This document shows positions 36,293-47,627 of a stretch of DNA of 64,000 bases, one piece after another. Source of the stretch: Candidatus Planktophila sp. (GTDB taxonomy: Bacteria; Actinomycetota; Actinomycetes; Nanopelagicales; Nanopelagicaceae); the NCBI GenBank assembly GCA_030681675.1, contig JAUXRP010000017.1, positions 124,001-188,000 on the forward strand. Direction: 5' to 3'. Both the position numbers and the translations under genes were made by a program. The notes under the pieces were generated by a model. That model was given only the letters and a program-made list of their open reading frames with translations, was not told the origin of the DNA and ran no database searches. The stretch's first letter is position 1. Each line of letters begins with the position of its first letter.

Positions 36293-36945
36293 GCTATAAA
36301 ACAGGCTTTAATTTTTATTTCAGCTTCAGCGGTGGCGAGAAAGAGAAGTTCATCTCCAGCTGCAAATACATCATGAACCTTAGGTGTGATAACGCGACCA
36401 TCGCGAACAATCGCGGCAAGGACCGTATCATCTGGTAGTTGAATCTCTTCAACTGTTTTACCGATACAGGCCGAACCATCGGGCAGAGTGAGCTCTACAA
36501 GATTTGCTTGGCCGCTTTTAATCGAGAATAATCGAACAACATCACCAACGCTCACTGCCTCTTCAACCAGGGCTGCAATAATTCGCGGAGTTGATACTGC
36601 GACATCTACGCCCCATGATGCATCAAAGAGCCACTCATTTTTTGGATGATTGATCCGCGCGACTACCCGCGGAACGCCATATTCAGTCTTGCCTAACATG
36701 GAGGTAACTAGATTTGCTTTGTCATCACCAGTTGCCGCCACCAAAACATGGCAGTTATTCAAATGCGCCTTGTCGAGTGAGGTTATCTCGCATGCATCTG
36801 CCATCAACCATTCGGCATCTGGAACACTCTCGAGTTTGAGCGCTTTTGGGTCTTTGTCAATGAGAAGGACTTGATGTCCATTATCTAATAATTCACGGGC
36901 AATTGCGCGACCTACATTTCCTGCACCGGCTATAGCAATTCTCAT
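36289..36945 (-). CDS. TrkA-type potassium-uptake regulatory protein (CeoC-like)
   Basis: A 218-residue TrkA/KtrA protein: N-terminal NAD-binding Rossmann domain (IAGAGNVGRAIARELLDNGHQVLLIDKD) and C-terminal TrkA-C domain (about 140-218). It is the second of two paralogous trkA genes overlapping by 4 bases, matching the CeoC/CeoB pair of M. tuberculosis. Such subunits gate a potassium permease with NAD(H) or ATP/ADP. The permease normally encoded beside this pair is not in this locus. Confidence 0.88.
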   Translation of the reverse strand: MRIAIAGAGNVGRAIARELLDNGHQVLLIDKDPKALKLESVPDAEWLMADACEITSLDKAHLNNCHVLVAATGDDKANLVTSMLGKTEYGVPRVVARINHPKNEWLFDASWGVDVAVSTPRIIAALVEEAVSVGDVVRLFSIKSGQANLVELTLPDGSACIGKTVEEIQLPDDTVLAAIVRDGRVITPKVHDVFAAGDELLFLATAEAEIKIKACFIA

Positions 36946-37607
36946 TCGTGTTTTCTTTCTGGCGAGTTAGCGAGAATAGCTTCAACTCGAGCCGTATCCT
37001 CTTCGGCAACCATGACATGAACTAAGTCGCCTTGCTGCAAAACTGTATGTTCATCGGGGATCATTCCAACTTCTCGTGTAATAAATGCGACTCTTGCGGA
37101 GGTGAGTTTGTCAATGAGGAGAATTTGTCGTCCATACCAATCGTCGTGAAGATGCATTTCACACAGCTGAATCTTCCCACTTGCATCACGCCACTCTGAA
37201 CGCGAACCATCAGGAAGCAAGCGGCGAAGAATTTGATCGGTTGCCCACAAAACAGTTGCAACGGTGGGAATACCAACGCGCTGATAAATCTCTGCACGTC
37301 CTGGGTCGTAAATTCTGGCAACTACATTTTTTACACCAAAATTTTCGCGGGCTACTCGTGCGGCCAAAATATTGGAGTTATCACCATTGCTAACGGCTGC
37401 AAATGCTTCAGCCTTTTCAATTCCCGCTTCTCGCAATACATCTCGGTCGAATCCGATTCCAGTGACAGTAGTCCCTTTAAAATCTGGACCAAGTCGTCTA
37501 AATGCCTCACGCAATTGATCGATGATGGCCACGGTATGGCCAGCTGCCTCGAGTTCAATAGCAAGAGAAGAACCGACTCGGCCGCAACCCATGATGACAA
37601 CGTGCAT
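36942..37607 (-). CDS. TrkA-type potassium-uptake regulatory protein (CeoB-like)
   Basis: A 221-residue TrkA protein with Rossmann motif VIMGCGRVGSSLAIELEAAGHTVAIID and a TrkA-C domain at the end. The frame starts at ATG 37613, but ATG 37607 is preferred: a TAAGTT hexamer (complement of 37615-37620) ends 7 bases before it and it gives the standard MHVVIMGCGRVG start. The divergent TRAM methyltransferase promoter lies directly beside it. Confidence 0.88.
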   Translation of the reverse strand: MHVVIMGCGRVGSSLAIELEAAGHTVAIIDQLREAFRRLGPDFKGTTVTGIGFDRDVLREAGIEKAEAFAAVSNGDNSNILAARVARENFGVKNVVARIYDPGRAEIYQRVGIPTVATVLWATDQILRRLLPDGSRSEWRDASGKIQLCEMHLHDDWYGRQILLIDKLTSARVAFITREVGMIPDEHTVLQQGDLVHVMVAEEDTARVEAILANSPERKHE

Positions 37608-37614
37608 ATACATT

Positions 37615-37632
37615 AACTTACACCCATAGGCT
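37615..37632. promoter_or_regulatory. Back-to-back leaderless promoters of trkA and TRAM methyltransferase
   Basis: Two TANNNT hexamers face away from each other: TAAGTT on the minus strand (37615-37620, 7 bases before ATG 37607) and TAGGCT on the plus strand (37627-37632, 7 bases before ATG 37640). Neither gene has a ribosome binding site. Inference from spacing. Confidence 0.45.
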
Positions 37633-37639
37633 TACTTCC

Positions 37640-38845
37640 ATGTCATCAACTAATGCAACTCGCTTGGCTGCAGGAGATGTCCTTGAGGTTCTGATAGAAA
37701 AGGTGGCCCATGGTGGTCATTTCATCGCAAGGCATGGTGGGGTAGTAATTTTTGTTCGCCATGCAATTCCAGGTGAGAGAGTGCGGATAACCATAACGTC
37801 TGCAGGTACATCATTTAATCGAGGCGATGTTATAGAGGTTTTAGAGGCTTCTTCTGACCGGGTTATAGCCCCGTGCTCCTTTGCTCATCGCAATGGCTGT
37901 GGTGGTTGCGATTTTCAACACATAAGCCTGACCCGTCAACGACAACTCAAGGCCGATGTAATAACTGAACAGTTTTCACGTATCGCCTCAATGGATGTAG
38001 CTGTCAACGTTGAAGAAGTCGCAGAGCCATTGCACTGGCGCACACGTTTAATTGCGACTACGAATCAAGAGGGTAAGCTCGGATTTTTTGCCGCCAGAAG
38101 CCACACCGTTATTCCAGTAGATGACTGCCTCATTGCCGTTAAAAGTATGAATATTCATGAGCTTGCCGCGCGTAGATGGAAGCCCGACGTTCGGGTTGAG
38201 GTCAGTGCATCATCAAATCAAGAACGCACGATTGCGCTATCACTAAAAAACGGTGAAGGGAAGGCAAGATTGACTGAAGGTAGTCAGATCGTGCATGAAG
38301 AAGTCATGGGTAAAACATTAGAGGTGAGTCAGAATTCTTTTTGGCAAAGCCACATTAACGCCCCTACGCTTCTGACCGATGTAGTTCTTGAATTTGCGCA
38401 ATTAGTTGAAGGCGATCATGTCCTAGACCTTTATGGTGGCGTTGGTCTCTTTACATCTTCAATTGTAGAGCGCGTTGGATCCAGCGGAAGCATCGATTTA
38501 CTTGAGGGAAGTAAAAGCGCAACGGCCGATGCTATGCGAAATTTTGCAGGAAACCAGAATGTAAAAATACTCTTAGGTGATGTAGCGAAACTTTTGCCTC
38601 GTGTGTCACATGCCGATGTGATTGTCCTGGATCCACCACGTGAAGGTGCCGGTAAGATTGTGGTTGCAGAAATGTCGCGATTGCGGCCTAGAGCTATCGT
38701 TTATGTTTCGTGCGATCCAGCCTCACTTGCACGCGATTCTGCTTACTTGGAAGCACGTGGCTATTCACTAAGCACATTGAGGGCTTTTGATCTCTATCCA
38801 ATGACGCATCATGTTGAGTGTGTTGCGCTGTACCGACCAGTTTGA
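37640..38845 (+). CDS. TRAM-domain class I 5-methyluridine RNA methyltransferase
   Basis: A 401-residue enzyme of the RumA/TrmA family that methylates uridine C5 in rRNA or tRNA. Order: N-terminal TRAM domain (about 5-65), iron-sulfur cysteines CSFAHRNGCGGCDF, SAM-binding region (VLDLYGGVGLFTSSI), and the catalytic region VLDPPREGAGK and VYVSCDPASLARD with the nucleophilic Cys. It corresponds to Rv2689c by position next to the trkA pair. The exact target (U747 or U1939 of 23S rRNA) cannot be decided. Confidence 0.9.
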   Translation: MSSTNATRLAAGDVLEVLIEKVAHGGHFIARHGGVVIFVRHAIPGERVRITITSAGTSFNRGDVIEVLEASSDRVIAPCSFAHRNGCGGCDFQHISLTRQRQLKADVITEQFSRIASMDVAVNVEEVAEPLHWRTRLIATTNQEGKLGFFAARSHTVIPVDDCLIAVKSMNIHELAARRWKPDVRVEVSASSNQERTIALSLKNGEGKARLTEGSQIVHEEVMGKTLEVSQNSFWQSHINAPTLLTDVVLEFAQLVEGDHVLDLYGGVGLFTSSIVERVGSSGSIDLLEGSKSATADAMRNFAGNQNVKILLGDVAKLLPRVSHADVIVLDPPREGAGKIVVAEMSRLRPRAIVYVSCDPASLARDSAYLEARGYSLSTLRAFDLYPMTHHVECVALYRPV

Positions 38846-38890
38846 GTATTATTGCCTTTAATTAGCTATATTTTAGCGAAAGGTGAGAAT

Positions 38891-41533
38891 ATGAGTAGAA
38901 ACTCTTTTAACGCAAAGAAGAAATTAGAGGTTGCGGGCAAGAGTTTCGAGATATTTGATATCTCTGCTATTGAAGGGGCTTCAAACCTTCCATACTCACT
39001 TAAAATTCTTCTAGAAAACCTTCTGCGCACCGAAGATGGCGCTAATATCACTGAAACTCACATCAAAGCGCTAGCTAACTGGGATCCAGCGATTGAGCCA
39101 GATACAGAGATTCAATTCACGCCAGCGCGTGTGATTATGCAGGATTTCACAGGCGTGCCTTGCGTTGTAGATCTTGCGACAATGCGAGAGGCGATCGTTG
39201 AATTAGGGGGAGATGCCTCAAAAGTAAATCCCTTGGCACCTGCTGAGCTCGTAATTGACCACTCGGTTATTGCCGATGTATTTGGCTCGAAAGACTCCTT
39301 TGAGCGCAACACTGACATTGAGTATGAACGCAATCAAGAGCGATATCGCTTTTTGCGATGGGGTCAAAGCGCATTCGATGAGTTCAAAGTTGTGCCTCCT
39401 GGAACGGGAATAGTTCATCAAGTTAATATTGAGTACTTAGCTCGAGTGGTAATGATTCGAGAAGTTAACGGAGTAGTTCGGGCATACCCAGATACCGTAG
39501 TTGGTACAGATTCTCATACAACCATGGTTAATGGACTTGGAGTTTTAGGATGGGGAGTCGGAGGAATTGAAGCAGAGGCCGCTCTACTTGGCCAACCCGT
39601 TTCAATGTTAATTCCACGAGTAGTTGGTTTCAAGCTCACCGGTGAGCTATCTCTCGGTACGACGGCAACTGATATGGCATTGACCATTACAGAAATTTTG
39701 CGCAAAACCGGAGTTGTTGGAAAGTTCGTAGAGTTTTTTGGTCCCGGTGTTGTCTCTGTACCAATGGCTAATCGTACAACGATAGGAAATATGAGTCCTG
39801 AATATGGATCAACTTGCGCGATTTTTCCTATCGATGATGAAACGTTGCGATATTTAAGATTGACTGGCCGAAGCGATGAACAGGTTGCATTAGTTGAAAG
39901 TTATGCCAAAGTTCAAGGATTGTGGCACGATCCTTTAATCGCGCCCCGTTATTCGCAAGTTGTTGAGCTGGATTTATCAACGGTAGTGCCATCAATTTCC
40001 GGGCCTAAACGCCCTCAGGATCGTATTTCGCTGCGTGATTCAAAGGAGGCATTTGTAAAAATTCTTCCAACATACTTCTCGAAAGAAAGCGCGCAAGGAG
40101 AAGTTGCTGCAGGTAACACACGTGTAAAAAATGGTGATGTAGTTATTGCATCCATTACTTCATGTACAAATACTTCGAATCCATCAGTAATGATTGGCGC
40201 GGCCTTGCTTGCAAAGAAAGCGGTGGAAAAAGGCTTGAAATCCAAGCCTTGGGTTAAAACAACACTTGCTCCTGGTTCTAAAGTAGTCACTGACTATTAC
40301 GACCGCGCTGATTTAACGAAATACATGGAGGCGTTAGGTTTCTACTTAGTTGGTTATGGGTGTGTAACGTGCATAGGAAATTCAGGTCCACTTCCTGTGG
40401 CAATTAGCAGCGCCATACATGAAAACGACCTAGCCGTTGTTGCCGTTCTCTCAGGAAATCGCAATTTTGAAGGTCGGATCAGCCCTGATGTAAAGATGAA
40501 TTACCTAGCCTCTCCACCGTTAGTTGTTGCCTATGCAATCGCTGGAACGATGGACCATGATTTTGAAAGAGACTCGCTTGGCAATGATCTCGATGGAAAT
40601 CCCGTCTACCTTAGAGATATTTGGCCAACACCTCAAGAGATTCAATCGGTGATAGAGAGTTCGATTTCATCGGCGATGTTTACTAAAGATTATGCATCAG
40701 TATTTGATGGAGACCACCGATGGAAATCACTTTCTACTCCTAGCGGTAAAACATTTGAATGGGATGCCAACTCCACTTATGTTCGCAAACCTCCGTACTT
40801 TGAAGCAATGTCGAAAACTCCTACGCCAGTTACTGATATTTCGGGATCACGTGTTTTGGTTATGTTAGGAGATTCAGTGACTACAGATCACATCTCACCT
40901 GCCGGAAACATTAAGGTTGATTCACCAGCAGGGGTTTATTTAGCCGATCACGGAATCCAACGTAGCGATTTCAACTCGTATGGTTCGCGTCGAGGAAATC
41001 ACGAAGTAATGATACGAGGAACTTTTGCAAATATTCGTTTGAAGAATCTATTACTTGATGGGGTTGAAGGTGGCTTTACTCGCAACTTCTTGAGCAATGG
41101 TGATCAAGCAACAATTTTTGATGCATCTGTGGCATATCAAAGCGCCGGTGTTTCGTTGGTGATTCTGGCAGGTAAAGAGTATGGATCGGGTTCTTCACGT
41201 GACTGGGCAGCAAAAGGAACTGCACTTCTAGGAGTGCGGGCTGTAATTGCCGAAAGTTTCGAGCGTATTCACCGCTCTAATCTAATTGGTATGGGAGTTC
41301 TACCTTTGCAGTTTAAGGATGGCGAGAGCGCCGAGAGTTTAGGAATAGATGGCACTGAAGTATTTTCGATCACTGGAATCACTGCGCTAAATACAGGTGG
41401 GGTACCAAAAGAACTCATCGTCACGGCGGGAGATAAGAGCTTTAGTGCGAAAGTACGTATAGATACACCGGGAGAGGCCGATTACTATCGTCACGGCGGC
41501 ATTATGCAGTATGTCCTGCGTTCGCTCTTATGA
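38891..41533 (+). CDS. acnA: Aconitate hydratase A
   Basis: Aconitase interconverts citrate and isocitrate in the TCA cycle using a [4Fe-4S] cluster. Cluster ligands are in [14 protein letters not shown] and [15 protein letters not shown]. The swivelling domain has [18 protein letters not shown] and [13 protein letters not shown]. The frame opens at 38852 but ATG 38891, with AGGTGAG in front, gives the family start; 880 residues. It lies where actinobacteria often keep acn, before dxs. Confidence 0.96.
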   Translation: MSRNSFNAKKKLEVAGKSFEIFDISAIEGASNLPYSLKILLENLLRTEDGANITETHIKALANWDPAIEPDTEIQFTPARVIMQDFTGVPCVVDLATMREAIVELGGDASKVNPLAPAELVIDHSVIADVFGSKDSFERNTDIEYERNQERYRFLRWGQSAFDEFKVVPPGTGIVHQVNIEYLARVVMIREVNGVVRAYPDTVVGTDSHTTMVNGLGVLGWGVGGIEAEAALLGQPVSMLIPRVVGFKLTGELSLGTTATDMALTITEILRKTGVVGKFVEFFGPGVVSVPMANRTTIGNMSPEYGSTCAIFPIDDETLRYLRLTGRSDEQVALVESYAKVQGLWHDPLIAPRYSQVVELDLSTVVPSISGPKRPQDRISLRDSKEAFVKILPTYFSKESAQGEVAAGNTRVKNGDVVIASITSCTNTSNPSVMIGAALLAKKAVEKGLKSKPWVKTTLAPGSKVVTDYYDRADLTKYMEALGFYLVGYGCVTCIGNSGPLPVAISSAIHENDLAVVAVLSGNRNFEGRISPDVKMNYLASPPLVVAYAIAGTMDHDFERDSLGNDLDGNPVYLRDIWPTPQEIQSVIESSISSAMFTKDYASVFDGDHRWKSLSTPSGKTFEWDANSTYVRKPPYFEAMSKTPTPVTDISGSRVLVMLGDSVTTDHISPAGNIKVDSPAGVYLADHGIQRSDFNSYGSRRGNHEVMIRGTFANIRLKNLLLDGVEGGFTRNFLSNGDQATIFDASVAYQSAGVSLVILAGKEYGSGSSRDWAAKGTALLGVRAVIAESFERIHRSNLIGMGVLPLQFKDGESAESLGIDGTEVFSITGITALNTGGVPKELIVTAGDKSFSAKVRIDTPGEADYYRHGGIMQYVLRSLL

Positions 41534-41556
41534 GACTAAGCATCTAAAATATCTCC

Positions 41557-43476
41557 ATGTTAGAAGCGATTAAATCTCCTGCAGATTTAGCGGGGCTCAA
41601 TTCCGAACAGTTAAAGCAGCTCAGCGATGAAATTCGTAGCTTCCTGATTGAGAAAGTCTCTAAGACCGGTGGTCACCTAGGACCCAATTTGGGTGTAGTC
41701 GAGCTGACGATCGCTATCCATCGAGCATTTGAATCTCCTAAAGATGTAATTCTCTTTGATACCGGCCATCAATCCTATATTCATAAAATTCTAACGGGCC
41801 GAGCAGATAGCTTTGGTCAGCTACGCCAACGGGGTGGCATTTCTGGCTATCCAAATCGCGGTGAGAGCGTTCATGATGTTATTGAGAACTCACATGCCTC
41901 GACCGCGCTTTCTTGGGGCGATGGAATCTCTCGTGGTTTTTCAGTACAAGGCGTTGAAGATCGTCATGTTGTAGTAGTTGTAGGCGATGGAGCACTCACT
42001 GGCGGAATGTCGTGGGAGGCTCTTAATAACATTGCAACGGCAAAAAAGCGAAATCTAATTATCGTTATCAATGATAATGAACGTTCATACTCACCAACTA
42101 TTGGAGGTGTCGCAACGTATCTGTCGACACTTCGCGTTACCAGTGGATATGAAAAGTTTTTGGATTGGGGCAAGGACGTTCTTCATAAGACACCCGTAGT
42201 GGGTGGTCCAATTTATGACACATTGCACGGTATGAAAAAGGGAATTAAAGATATTATTGCACCTCAAGGCATGTTTGAAGATTTAGGTATTAAATATATG
42301 GGCCCAATTGATGGCCATGACATCCTTGCAATGGAGCGCGCATTGCTTCAAGCCAAGGAGTATGGTGCGCCGATTTTAGTTCATGCAATTACCGAAAAAG
42401 GAAGAGGCCATAAGCCGGCAGTTGCCGACGAGGCTGAAAAGTTCCACGCGGTAGGAATTGTGGATCCTGAAACGGGGGAGCCACTTTCTAAGGGCGCTCT
42501 GACGTGGACAAATATTTTTGCCTCCGAGATAGTTGAGATAGGCAAAGAGCGAAAAGATATTGTGGCGATTACAGCTGCGATGCTGGGACCAACAGGTCTT
42601 GATCAATTTTCCCAGTTGTTCCCAGAGCGCACCGTTGATGTTGGAATTGCCGAACAGCATGCTGTCACTAGCGCCGCGGGAATGGCCTTTACGGGAATTC
42701 ATCCTGTTATTGCCGTGTATTCAACTTTTCTCAATCGAGCCTTTGATCAGTTACTACTCGATGTAGCACTCCACAAGGCAGGAGTAACTTTTGTCTTAGA
42801 TCGCGCCGGCATAACTGGCGATGATGGGCCTTCACACCATGGAATCTGGGATTTGGCGTTGACGGGAATCGTGCCAACTTTGCACGTTGCCGCTCCGCGA
42901 GATGGAGCACGGCTACGTGAACTACTTCGCGAGGCGATAGATATCAGTGATGCCCCATCCATGCTGCGCTTTCCCAAAGGCGCGGTTCAGATTGATATTC
43001 CAGCCTTTGAGCGACGAGATGGCATAGATGTTTTATATCGTGGTGAGAGCGCCGATGTCCTCATGATTAGCGTTGGAGCGATGGCAGGATTAGCGGTGGA
43101 GGCCGCCTCCCAGGCATATCGGGAGGGCGTTGGCGTAACCGTTATTGATCCCCGATGGGTTAAACCATTACCGCAATCTTTGGTTGCGATGGCTCAACGG
43201 TACACAAGCGTTGTTGTGCTTGAAGATGGAATCCGACATGGCGGAATAGCAAGTTCTATATCTGAACTTTTACGCGATGCTGGAGTCCACGTTCCACTTC
43301 ACTCAATTGGAGTTCCACTTGAGTTCTTGGAGCATTCAAAGCGCAGCGAAATTTTAGGCGATATTGGAATTACCGCTCAAAACATTTCACGAAGTGTTGT
43401 TGAGTGGAGCAGCAGTTTTAAGGAAGAGATGCAACCCCGCGTGGATGAAAACGCGAACCGCACACAGAATCACTAA
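41557..43476 (+). CDS. dxs: 1-deoxy-D-xylulose-5-phosphate synthase
   Basis: The first enzyme of the MEP isoprenoid pathway, condensing pyruvate and glyceraldehyde 3-phosphate with thiamine diphosphate. ThDP motif [19 protein letters not shown], catalytic Glu in [14 protein letters not shown], and [19 protein letters not shown] are present. 639 residues. A TAAAAT hexamer (41545-41550) ends 6 bases before ATG, suggesting leaderless transcription. The 3' end overlaps the convergent fadB-like gene by 59 bases, which is unusual. Confidence 0.96.
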   Translation: MLEAIKSPADLAGLNSEQLKQLSDEIRSFLIEKVSKTGGHLGPNLGVVELTIAIHRAFESPKDVILFDTGHQSYIHKILTGRADSFGQLRQRGGISGYPNRGESVHDVIENSHASTALSWGDGISRGFSVQGVEDRHVVVVVGDGALTGGMSWEALNNIATAKKRNLIIVINDNERSYSPTIGGVATYLSTLRVTSGYEKFLDWGKDVLHKTPVVGGPIYDTLHGMKKGIKDIIAPQGMFEDLGIKYMGPIDGHDILAMERALLQAKEYGAPILVHAITEKGRGHKPAVADEAEKFHAVGIVDPETGEPLSKGALTWTNIFASEIVEIGKERKDIVAITAAMLGPTGLDQFSQLFPERTVDVGIAEQHAVTSAAGMAFTGIHPVIAVYSTFLNRAFDQLLLDVALHKAGVTFVLDRAGITGDDGPSHHGIWDLALTGIVPTLHVAAPRDGARLRELLREAIDISDAPSMLRFPKGAVQIDIPAFERRDGIDVLYRGESADVLMISVGAMAGLAVEAASQAYREGVGVTVIDPRWVKPLPQSLVAMAQRYTSVVVLEDGIRHGGIASSISELLRDAGVHVPLHSIGVPLEFLEHSKRSEILGDIGITAQNISRSVVEWSSSFKEEMQPRVDENANRTQNH

Positions 43477-45526
43477 TACCTTCGCGATCTAAGTACGGCA
43501 AAATTCCACCTAAATGCATTGGCCAACCAGCGCCCATGAGCATGCATAAATCGATTTCAGCAGCTGTTGCGACAACACCTTCATCGAGCATCATTCGAGC
43601 TTCAACTGCAAGGGCGGTTAATGCCCGCATGCGAACCGCTTCTGCCGTAGATGGTGATTCACCCTTCGGTATTAAAGCAAGCGCAATCGGATTCGTGGAG
43701 GTTGAACCGTCTTCGCTCTTGATATAGAAGTTTCGTACCCCTTGATCGACCATCGCCTGCATAGTGGGAGAAATTCGATAGCGATCGCCTAAATTTTCAT
43801 GCAAAGTTTTGGAGACATGTAATGCCACGCCAGGGCCAACAAGATCTAAGAGTTGGAAAGGTGACATTGGAAAACCTGTAGAACTCATTGCACTATCGGC
43901 AATTTCTGGAGGTGTTCCCTCATCAACGGCATCGGTAATTTCGCCCATAAAGCGAGTTAATAACCGGTTGACGACAAATCCTGGGGCATCTTTACAGATG
44001 ATCATTGTCTTTTTGAGCTCTTTACCAACGGCAACTGCCGTGGCAGTTGTTGCATCATCGGTACTGCTAGTGCGAGCAATTTCTAGTAAAGGCATCACGG
44101 CGACTGGATTGAAGAAATGGAAACCAACTACACGTTCGGGATTTTTCAGACCTAGGCCCATCTTTTCAACCGAGAGCGATGATGTGTTAGTTGCCAAAAC
44201 GCATTCGGGCGAGACAATCTGCTCCAACTTTTTAAAGAGTTCCTGTTTAAGTTCAAGCTCTTCAAAAATCGCCTCGATAACAAAGTCGCACCCAGCAAAT
44301 ATATTTTGATCGGCAGAGCCAGTAATTAAGGGAACAAGGCGAGCAGCCGACTCTGGGCTCATTCGCTTCTTTTCCACCGCTTTAGCTAACTCGTTGTGGA
44401 CCCAAGCGACACCTTTGTCAGCGCGCGCTTGATCTATATCGCTCATAACAAGGGGGCACTTTAGATTGCGAAGAAGTAAAAGCGCTAACTGTGAAGCCAT
44501 AAGCCCGGCACCAACAACACCGACTTTATTAATTTTACGGGCCAATACAGGCTTAGGTGCGCCCTCAACTTTCTTACGCTTTTTTTGAATGAGGTTAAAG
44601 GCATACAGAGATGCACGAAGCGGATCGCTCATCGTCAAATCAGCGAGAGCTTGGTCTTCTGCGTCAAATCCTTCGCCACGAGTATTACCTCTTGCAGCAG
44701 CGATAAGTTCGAGCGCTTTCATTGGAGCGGCTATTTCAGCGCCTCCGTACTTCTTGAGGGCTGCAATTCGTCCGCTTTCAAGTGCGGATTCCCATGCAGG
44801 ATCATTACTGTAATCCTTGCGTTCAATAATAGTTTGTCTGTTTAGGATTGAGACGGCAAATTCAATAGAGCGTTCAATAAAATCAGCTGGTTCAAAAACT
44901 GCATCTACAACACCTAGTTTTAAGGCATCTTTGGCTTTCATCATGGTGTTGTTGTTAAGTGAGTTAAGAATAATTACTTGTACGGCGCGTTCTGGCCCGA
45001 TGAGTTTTGGCAAAATTGTTGCACCGCCCCATCCAGGAACTAGACCAAGAAAAACTTCAGGAAGGGCCGTGAATGCGGTACTTGCAAGCGTGCGGTAATT
45101 GCAGTGAAGTCCAACTTCTAGACCCCCGCCTAAGGCCAAACCATTAATAAATGCAAAGGTAGGGATTGCACACTCATCGAGGGTTCGAAAAACATCGTGG
45201 CCTAATTTGCCTATGGCAAGAGACTGATCTCGGTTTTCAATAAAAGATAGCGCCGATAAGTCAGCGCCAGCGGCGAATATAAATGGTTTTCCTGTAATCG
45301 CTATCGCTGCGGGTGTACGTGAAATTGCATCGGCAATTGCTTCCTTCAGTGATACTAAAGAGGCAGGTCCAAAAGTATTTGGACGGTTATGGTCTTGCCC
45401 ATTATCAAGGGTAATAAGAGCCATCATCCCATCACCACCGAATGCAGTTAGATCAACATCACGTACAAGGGCATGTGTAACTACTTCTTCCGGTGCACCC
45501 TCTGGCATTTTTAATTCGGTAGTCAT
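43418..45526 (-). CDS. Fatty-acid oxidation multifunctional protein (enoyl-CoA hydratase/3-hydroxyacyl-CoA dehydrogenase)
   Basis: A 702-residue FadB/FadJ-type protein of beta-oxidation. N-terminal crotonase domain ([35 protein letters not shown], about residues 20-260). Then an NAD-binding hydroxyacyl-CoA dehydrogenase domain ([57 protein letters not shown]) and a C-terminal helical domain. It starts directly at the fadA stop, with GGAG about 14 bases upstream. Equivalent to Rv0860 next to fadA. Its last 59 bases run into dxs. Confidence 0.93.
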   Translation of the reverse strand: MTTELKMPEGAPEEVVTHALVRDVDLTAFGGDGMMALITLDNGQDHNRPNTFGPASLVSLKEAIADAISRTPAAIAITGKPFIFAAGADLSALSFIENRDQSLAIGKLGHDVFRTLDECAIPTFAFINGLALGGGLEVGLHCNYRTLASTAFTALPEVFLGLVPGWGGATILPKLIGPERAVQVIILNSLNNNTMMKAKDALKLGVVDAVFEPADFIERSIEFAVSILNRQTIIERKDYSNDPAWESALESGRIAALKKYGGAEIAAPMKALELIAAARGNTRGEGFDAEDQALADLTMSDPLRASLYAFNLIQKKRKKVEGAPKPVLARKINKVGVVGAGLMASQLALLLLRNLKCPLVMSDIDQARADKGVAWVHNELAKAVEKKRMSPESAARLVPLITGSADQNIFAGCDFVIEAIFEELELKQELFKKLEQIVSPECVLATNTSSLSVEKMGLGLKNPERVVGFHFFNPVAVMPLLEIARTSSTDDATTATAVAVGKELKKTMIICKDAPGFVVNRLLTRFMGEITDAVDEGTPPEIADSAMSSTGFPMSPFQLLDLVGPGVALHVSKTLHENLGDRYRISPTMQAMVDQGVRNFYIKSEDGSTSTNPIALALIPKGESPSTAEAVRMRALTALAVEARMMLDEGVVATAAEIDLCMLMGAGWPMHLGGILPYLDREGISDSVCGSRFHPRGVASLP

Positions 45527-46717
45527 TTACTTGACATCTCCTTTGAAGTGAGGGTTTTCCCAAATAACAGTGCCACCCATTCCGAGACCGATGCACATTG
45601 TGGTTATTCCATATCGGATCTCTGGATGGTCTTCGAAACTTCGAGCTAAATTGAGCATCAAACGCACACCTGAGGATGCAAGGGGATGGCCAACTGCAAT
45701 TGCACCACCAAATGGATTAACTCGAACATCATCATCTGCGATTCCAAAATATTCTAAAAAGGCTAAGACTTGCACGGCAAAAGCCTCGTTAATCTCAATG
45801 AGTCCAATATCTTCAATATTTAATCCAGCTTGCTTAAGAGCTTTAATAGTTGACGGTACTGGCCCATAACCCATAACTTCAGGTTCGACACCAGCGAAAG
45901 CGAATGTAACTAATCGAGCTTTAATCGTTAAACCGAGTTCAACTGCTTTATCTTCACTTGCAAGTAACGCGGCAGTTGCACCATCGTTTAATCCCGATGA
46001 GTTTCCGGCAGTGACTCTGCCGGCAGGTCGAAATGGAGTTTTCAATCCAGATAGTGCTTCCATAGTAGTTGCTGGACGTGGAGGTTCATCTACCGTTGCA
46101 ATCGCCCATCCAAGTTCGGCGTTACGCGCAGCAGTAGGAATTAAATCGCGCTGTATGAAACCAGCCGCATATGCTTTAGCGGTTTTAATTTGGGAGTTAA
46201 GTGCATATGTATCTGCGCGAAGTTTTGTAATGCTAGGGAAGCGATCATGTAATCGTTCGGCAGTTGCACCCATCGCCAAGGCATCTTGCTCAACGATTCG
46301 TTCAGCTAAAAAGCGTGGATTTGGATCTAGGCCTTCACCTATTGGATGGTTTCCCATATGTTCAACGCCACCAGCAATTGCAATTTCATTTGCACCCATT
46401 GCAATCGCACCGGCAATTGTTGTCACTGCAGTAAGCGCGCCAGCACACCATCGATCGATGGAGTAACCCGGAACGGTATTTGGTAGACCCGATAATAAAG
46501 CTGCGCTTCGCCCAATGTTCATTCCTTGATCACCACTTTGGGTAGCAGCGGCGATTGCAACATCATCAATCGATGCACGATCGACGAGTGGATTGCGATC
46601 TAATAATCCACGGATTGCGCGGACCATAAGATCATCTGCGCGTGTACCGGCATATAAACTGCCGGCCTTTCCAAATGGGGTGCGAACGGCATCGACTAAG
46701 ACAACTGAACGTGACAT
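45527..46717 (-). CDS. fadA: Acetyl-CoA acyltransferase (thiolase) FadA
   Basis: A 396-residue thiolase completing the beta-oxidation cycle with the FadB-like protein downstream. The nucleophilic cysteine is in [14 protein letters not shown], the catalytic histidine in [17 protein letters not shown], and the second cysteine in [16 protein letters not shown]. The AAGGGA ribosome binding site, 6 bases before the ATG, lies inside the stem of the hairpin described at 46721-46770. The fadA-fadB pair is transcribed leftwards and converges on dxs. Confidence 0.94.
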   Translation of the reverse strand: MSRSVVLVDAVRTPFGKAGSLYAGTRADDLMVRAIRGLLDRNPLVDRASIDDVAIAAATQSGDQGMNIGRSAALLSGLPNTVPGYSIDRWCAGALTAVTTIAGAIAMGANEIAIAGGVEHMGNHPIGEGLDPNPRFLAERIVEQDALAMGATAERLHDRFPSITKLRADTYALNSQIKTAKAYAAGFIQRDLIPTAARNAELGWAIATVDEPPRPATTMEALSGLKTPFRPAGRVTAGNSSGLNDGATAALLASEDKAVELGLTIKARLVTFAFAGVEPEVMGYGPVPSTIKALKQAGLNIEDIGLIEINEAFAVQVLAFLEYFGIADDDVRVNPFGGAIAVGHPLASSGVRLMLNLARSFEDHPEIRYGITTMCIGLGMGGTVIWENPHFKGDVK

Positions 46718-46720
46718 AAG

Positions 46721-46770
46721 AAATCCCTTACTAATGGTTAGGGCATATGTTACCCATCAGTAAGGGATTT
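46721..46770 (-). promoter_or_regulatory. Hairpin burying the fadA ribosome binding site
   Basis: AAATCCCTTACT (46721-46732) and AGTAAGGGATTT (46759-46770) are perfectly complementary over 12 bp, and pairing continues imperfectly inward to a CATATG centre. On the fadA transcript the 3' arm contains the AAGGGA ribosome binding site. As DNA it is also a long palindrome suited to a dimeric regulator, and as RNA it can act as a terminator for efeU (stop at 46785), being followed by CTT. The role is not decided. Confidence 0.6.
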
Positions 46771-46784
46771 GTGAGCCAGATTGA

Positions 46785-47603
46785 TTATGCTTTTACAACC
46801 GCCTTTTTACGCTCATTAGATAGAAAGGGTGTGAGAACGGCGATGAGATAGAGAATATAGATTCCAAGTTGTAGCCAGGAGGTCGTGGTATCAAAGCCGA
46901 CCATTCCTGCTAAAAGACCACCGAGAAGTGATTCTTTGGCGATGACGGAGGTTACATCCCACGCAAATGCATCGGCGCCAGGTAAGAATCCAAGTTCTTG
47001 GAACTCGTGGATTCCATATGAGAGGACACCGGCTGCAACGATGACGAGTGCGACTCCTGTGTACGTGAAAAATTTCGAGAGATCTAAGTGAATTGAGCTG
47101 CGATAGAGCAGATATCCCAAGGCAATCGCTAAGAGAAAACCTGCAATTAATCCAATAGCCGAGTTCAGTGGACTGTCCACGCTTTTAAAGTTTGAATAGA
47201 CAAACAGGGAGGTCTCAAGACCTTCGCGGACTACGGCAAGGAATGCCGCCGTTGCCAGTGCTATAGGGCCAACAGAGACGGCTTTGTCTACTTTTTTAGC
47301 TAAATCGCTGCGCAGAGAACGCGCTGTTCGTTTCATCCAAAAGACCATCCACGTGACCACTGCAACGGCCAATAACGATGTGATGCCGGCAAAGGCCTCT
47401 TCACCACGATCAGAGAGTTCGGCAGAGGTGAAGTTTAAAATTGTTCCAAAGCCAGCGCTGGAGAGAACAGCTACGACGACGCCACCCCAGATGTATTTTA
47501 GGAGAGTTCGTTGACCGACCTTAATCGTGTAAGAAATCAGTATTCCAACGATTAATGCCGCCTCAAGGCCCTCTCGCAGCGCAATTATGAATGAATTAAG
47601 CAT
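46785..47603 (-). CDS. efeU: EfeU/FTR1-type iron permease
   Basis: A 272-residue membrane protein with about seven segments and two REGLE iron-binding motifs (ALREGLEAALIVGIL and AVVREGLETSLFVYSN), the hallmark of FTR1/EfeU ferrous or ferric iron channels. The partner genes efeO and efeB are not adjacent. A TAGATT hexamer (complement of 47610-47615) ends 6 bases before the ATG. An inverted repeat covers the expected -35 region. Confidence 0.92.
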   Translation of the reverse strand: MLNSFIIALREGLEAALIVGILISYTIKVGQRTLLKYIWGGVVVAVLSSAGFGTILNFTSAELSDRGEEAFAGITSLLAVAVVTWMVFWMKRTARSLRSDLAKKVDKAVSVGPIALATAAFLAVVREGLETSLFVYSNFKSVDSPLNSAIGLIAGFLLAIALGYLLYRSSIHLDLSKFFTYTGVALVIVAAGVLSYGIHEFQELGFLPGADAFAWDVTSVIAKESLLGGLLAGMVGFDTTTSWLQLGIYILYLIAVLTPFLSNERKKAVVKA

Positions 47604-47627
47604 AAGAAGAATCTAATTCACAGAAGG

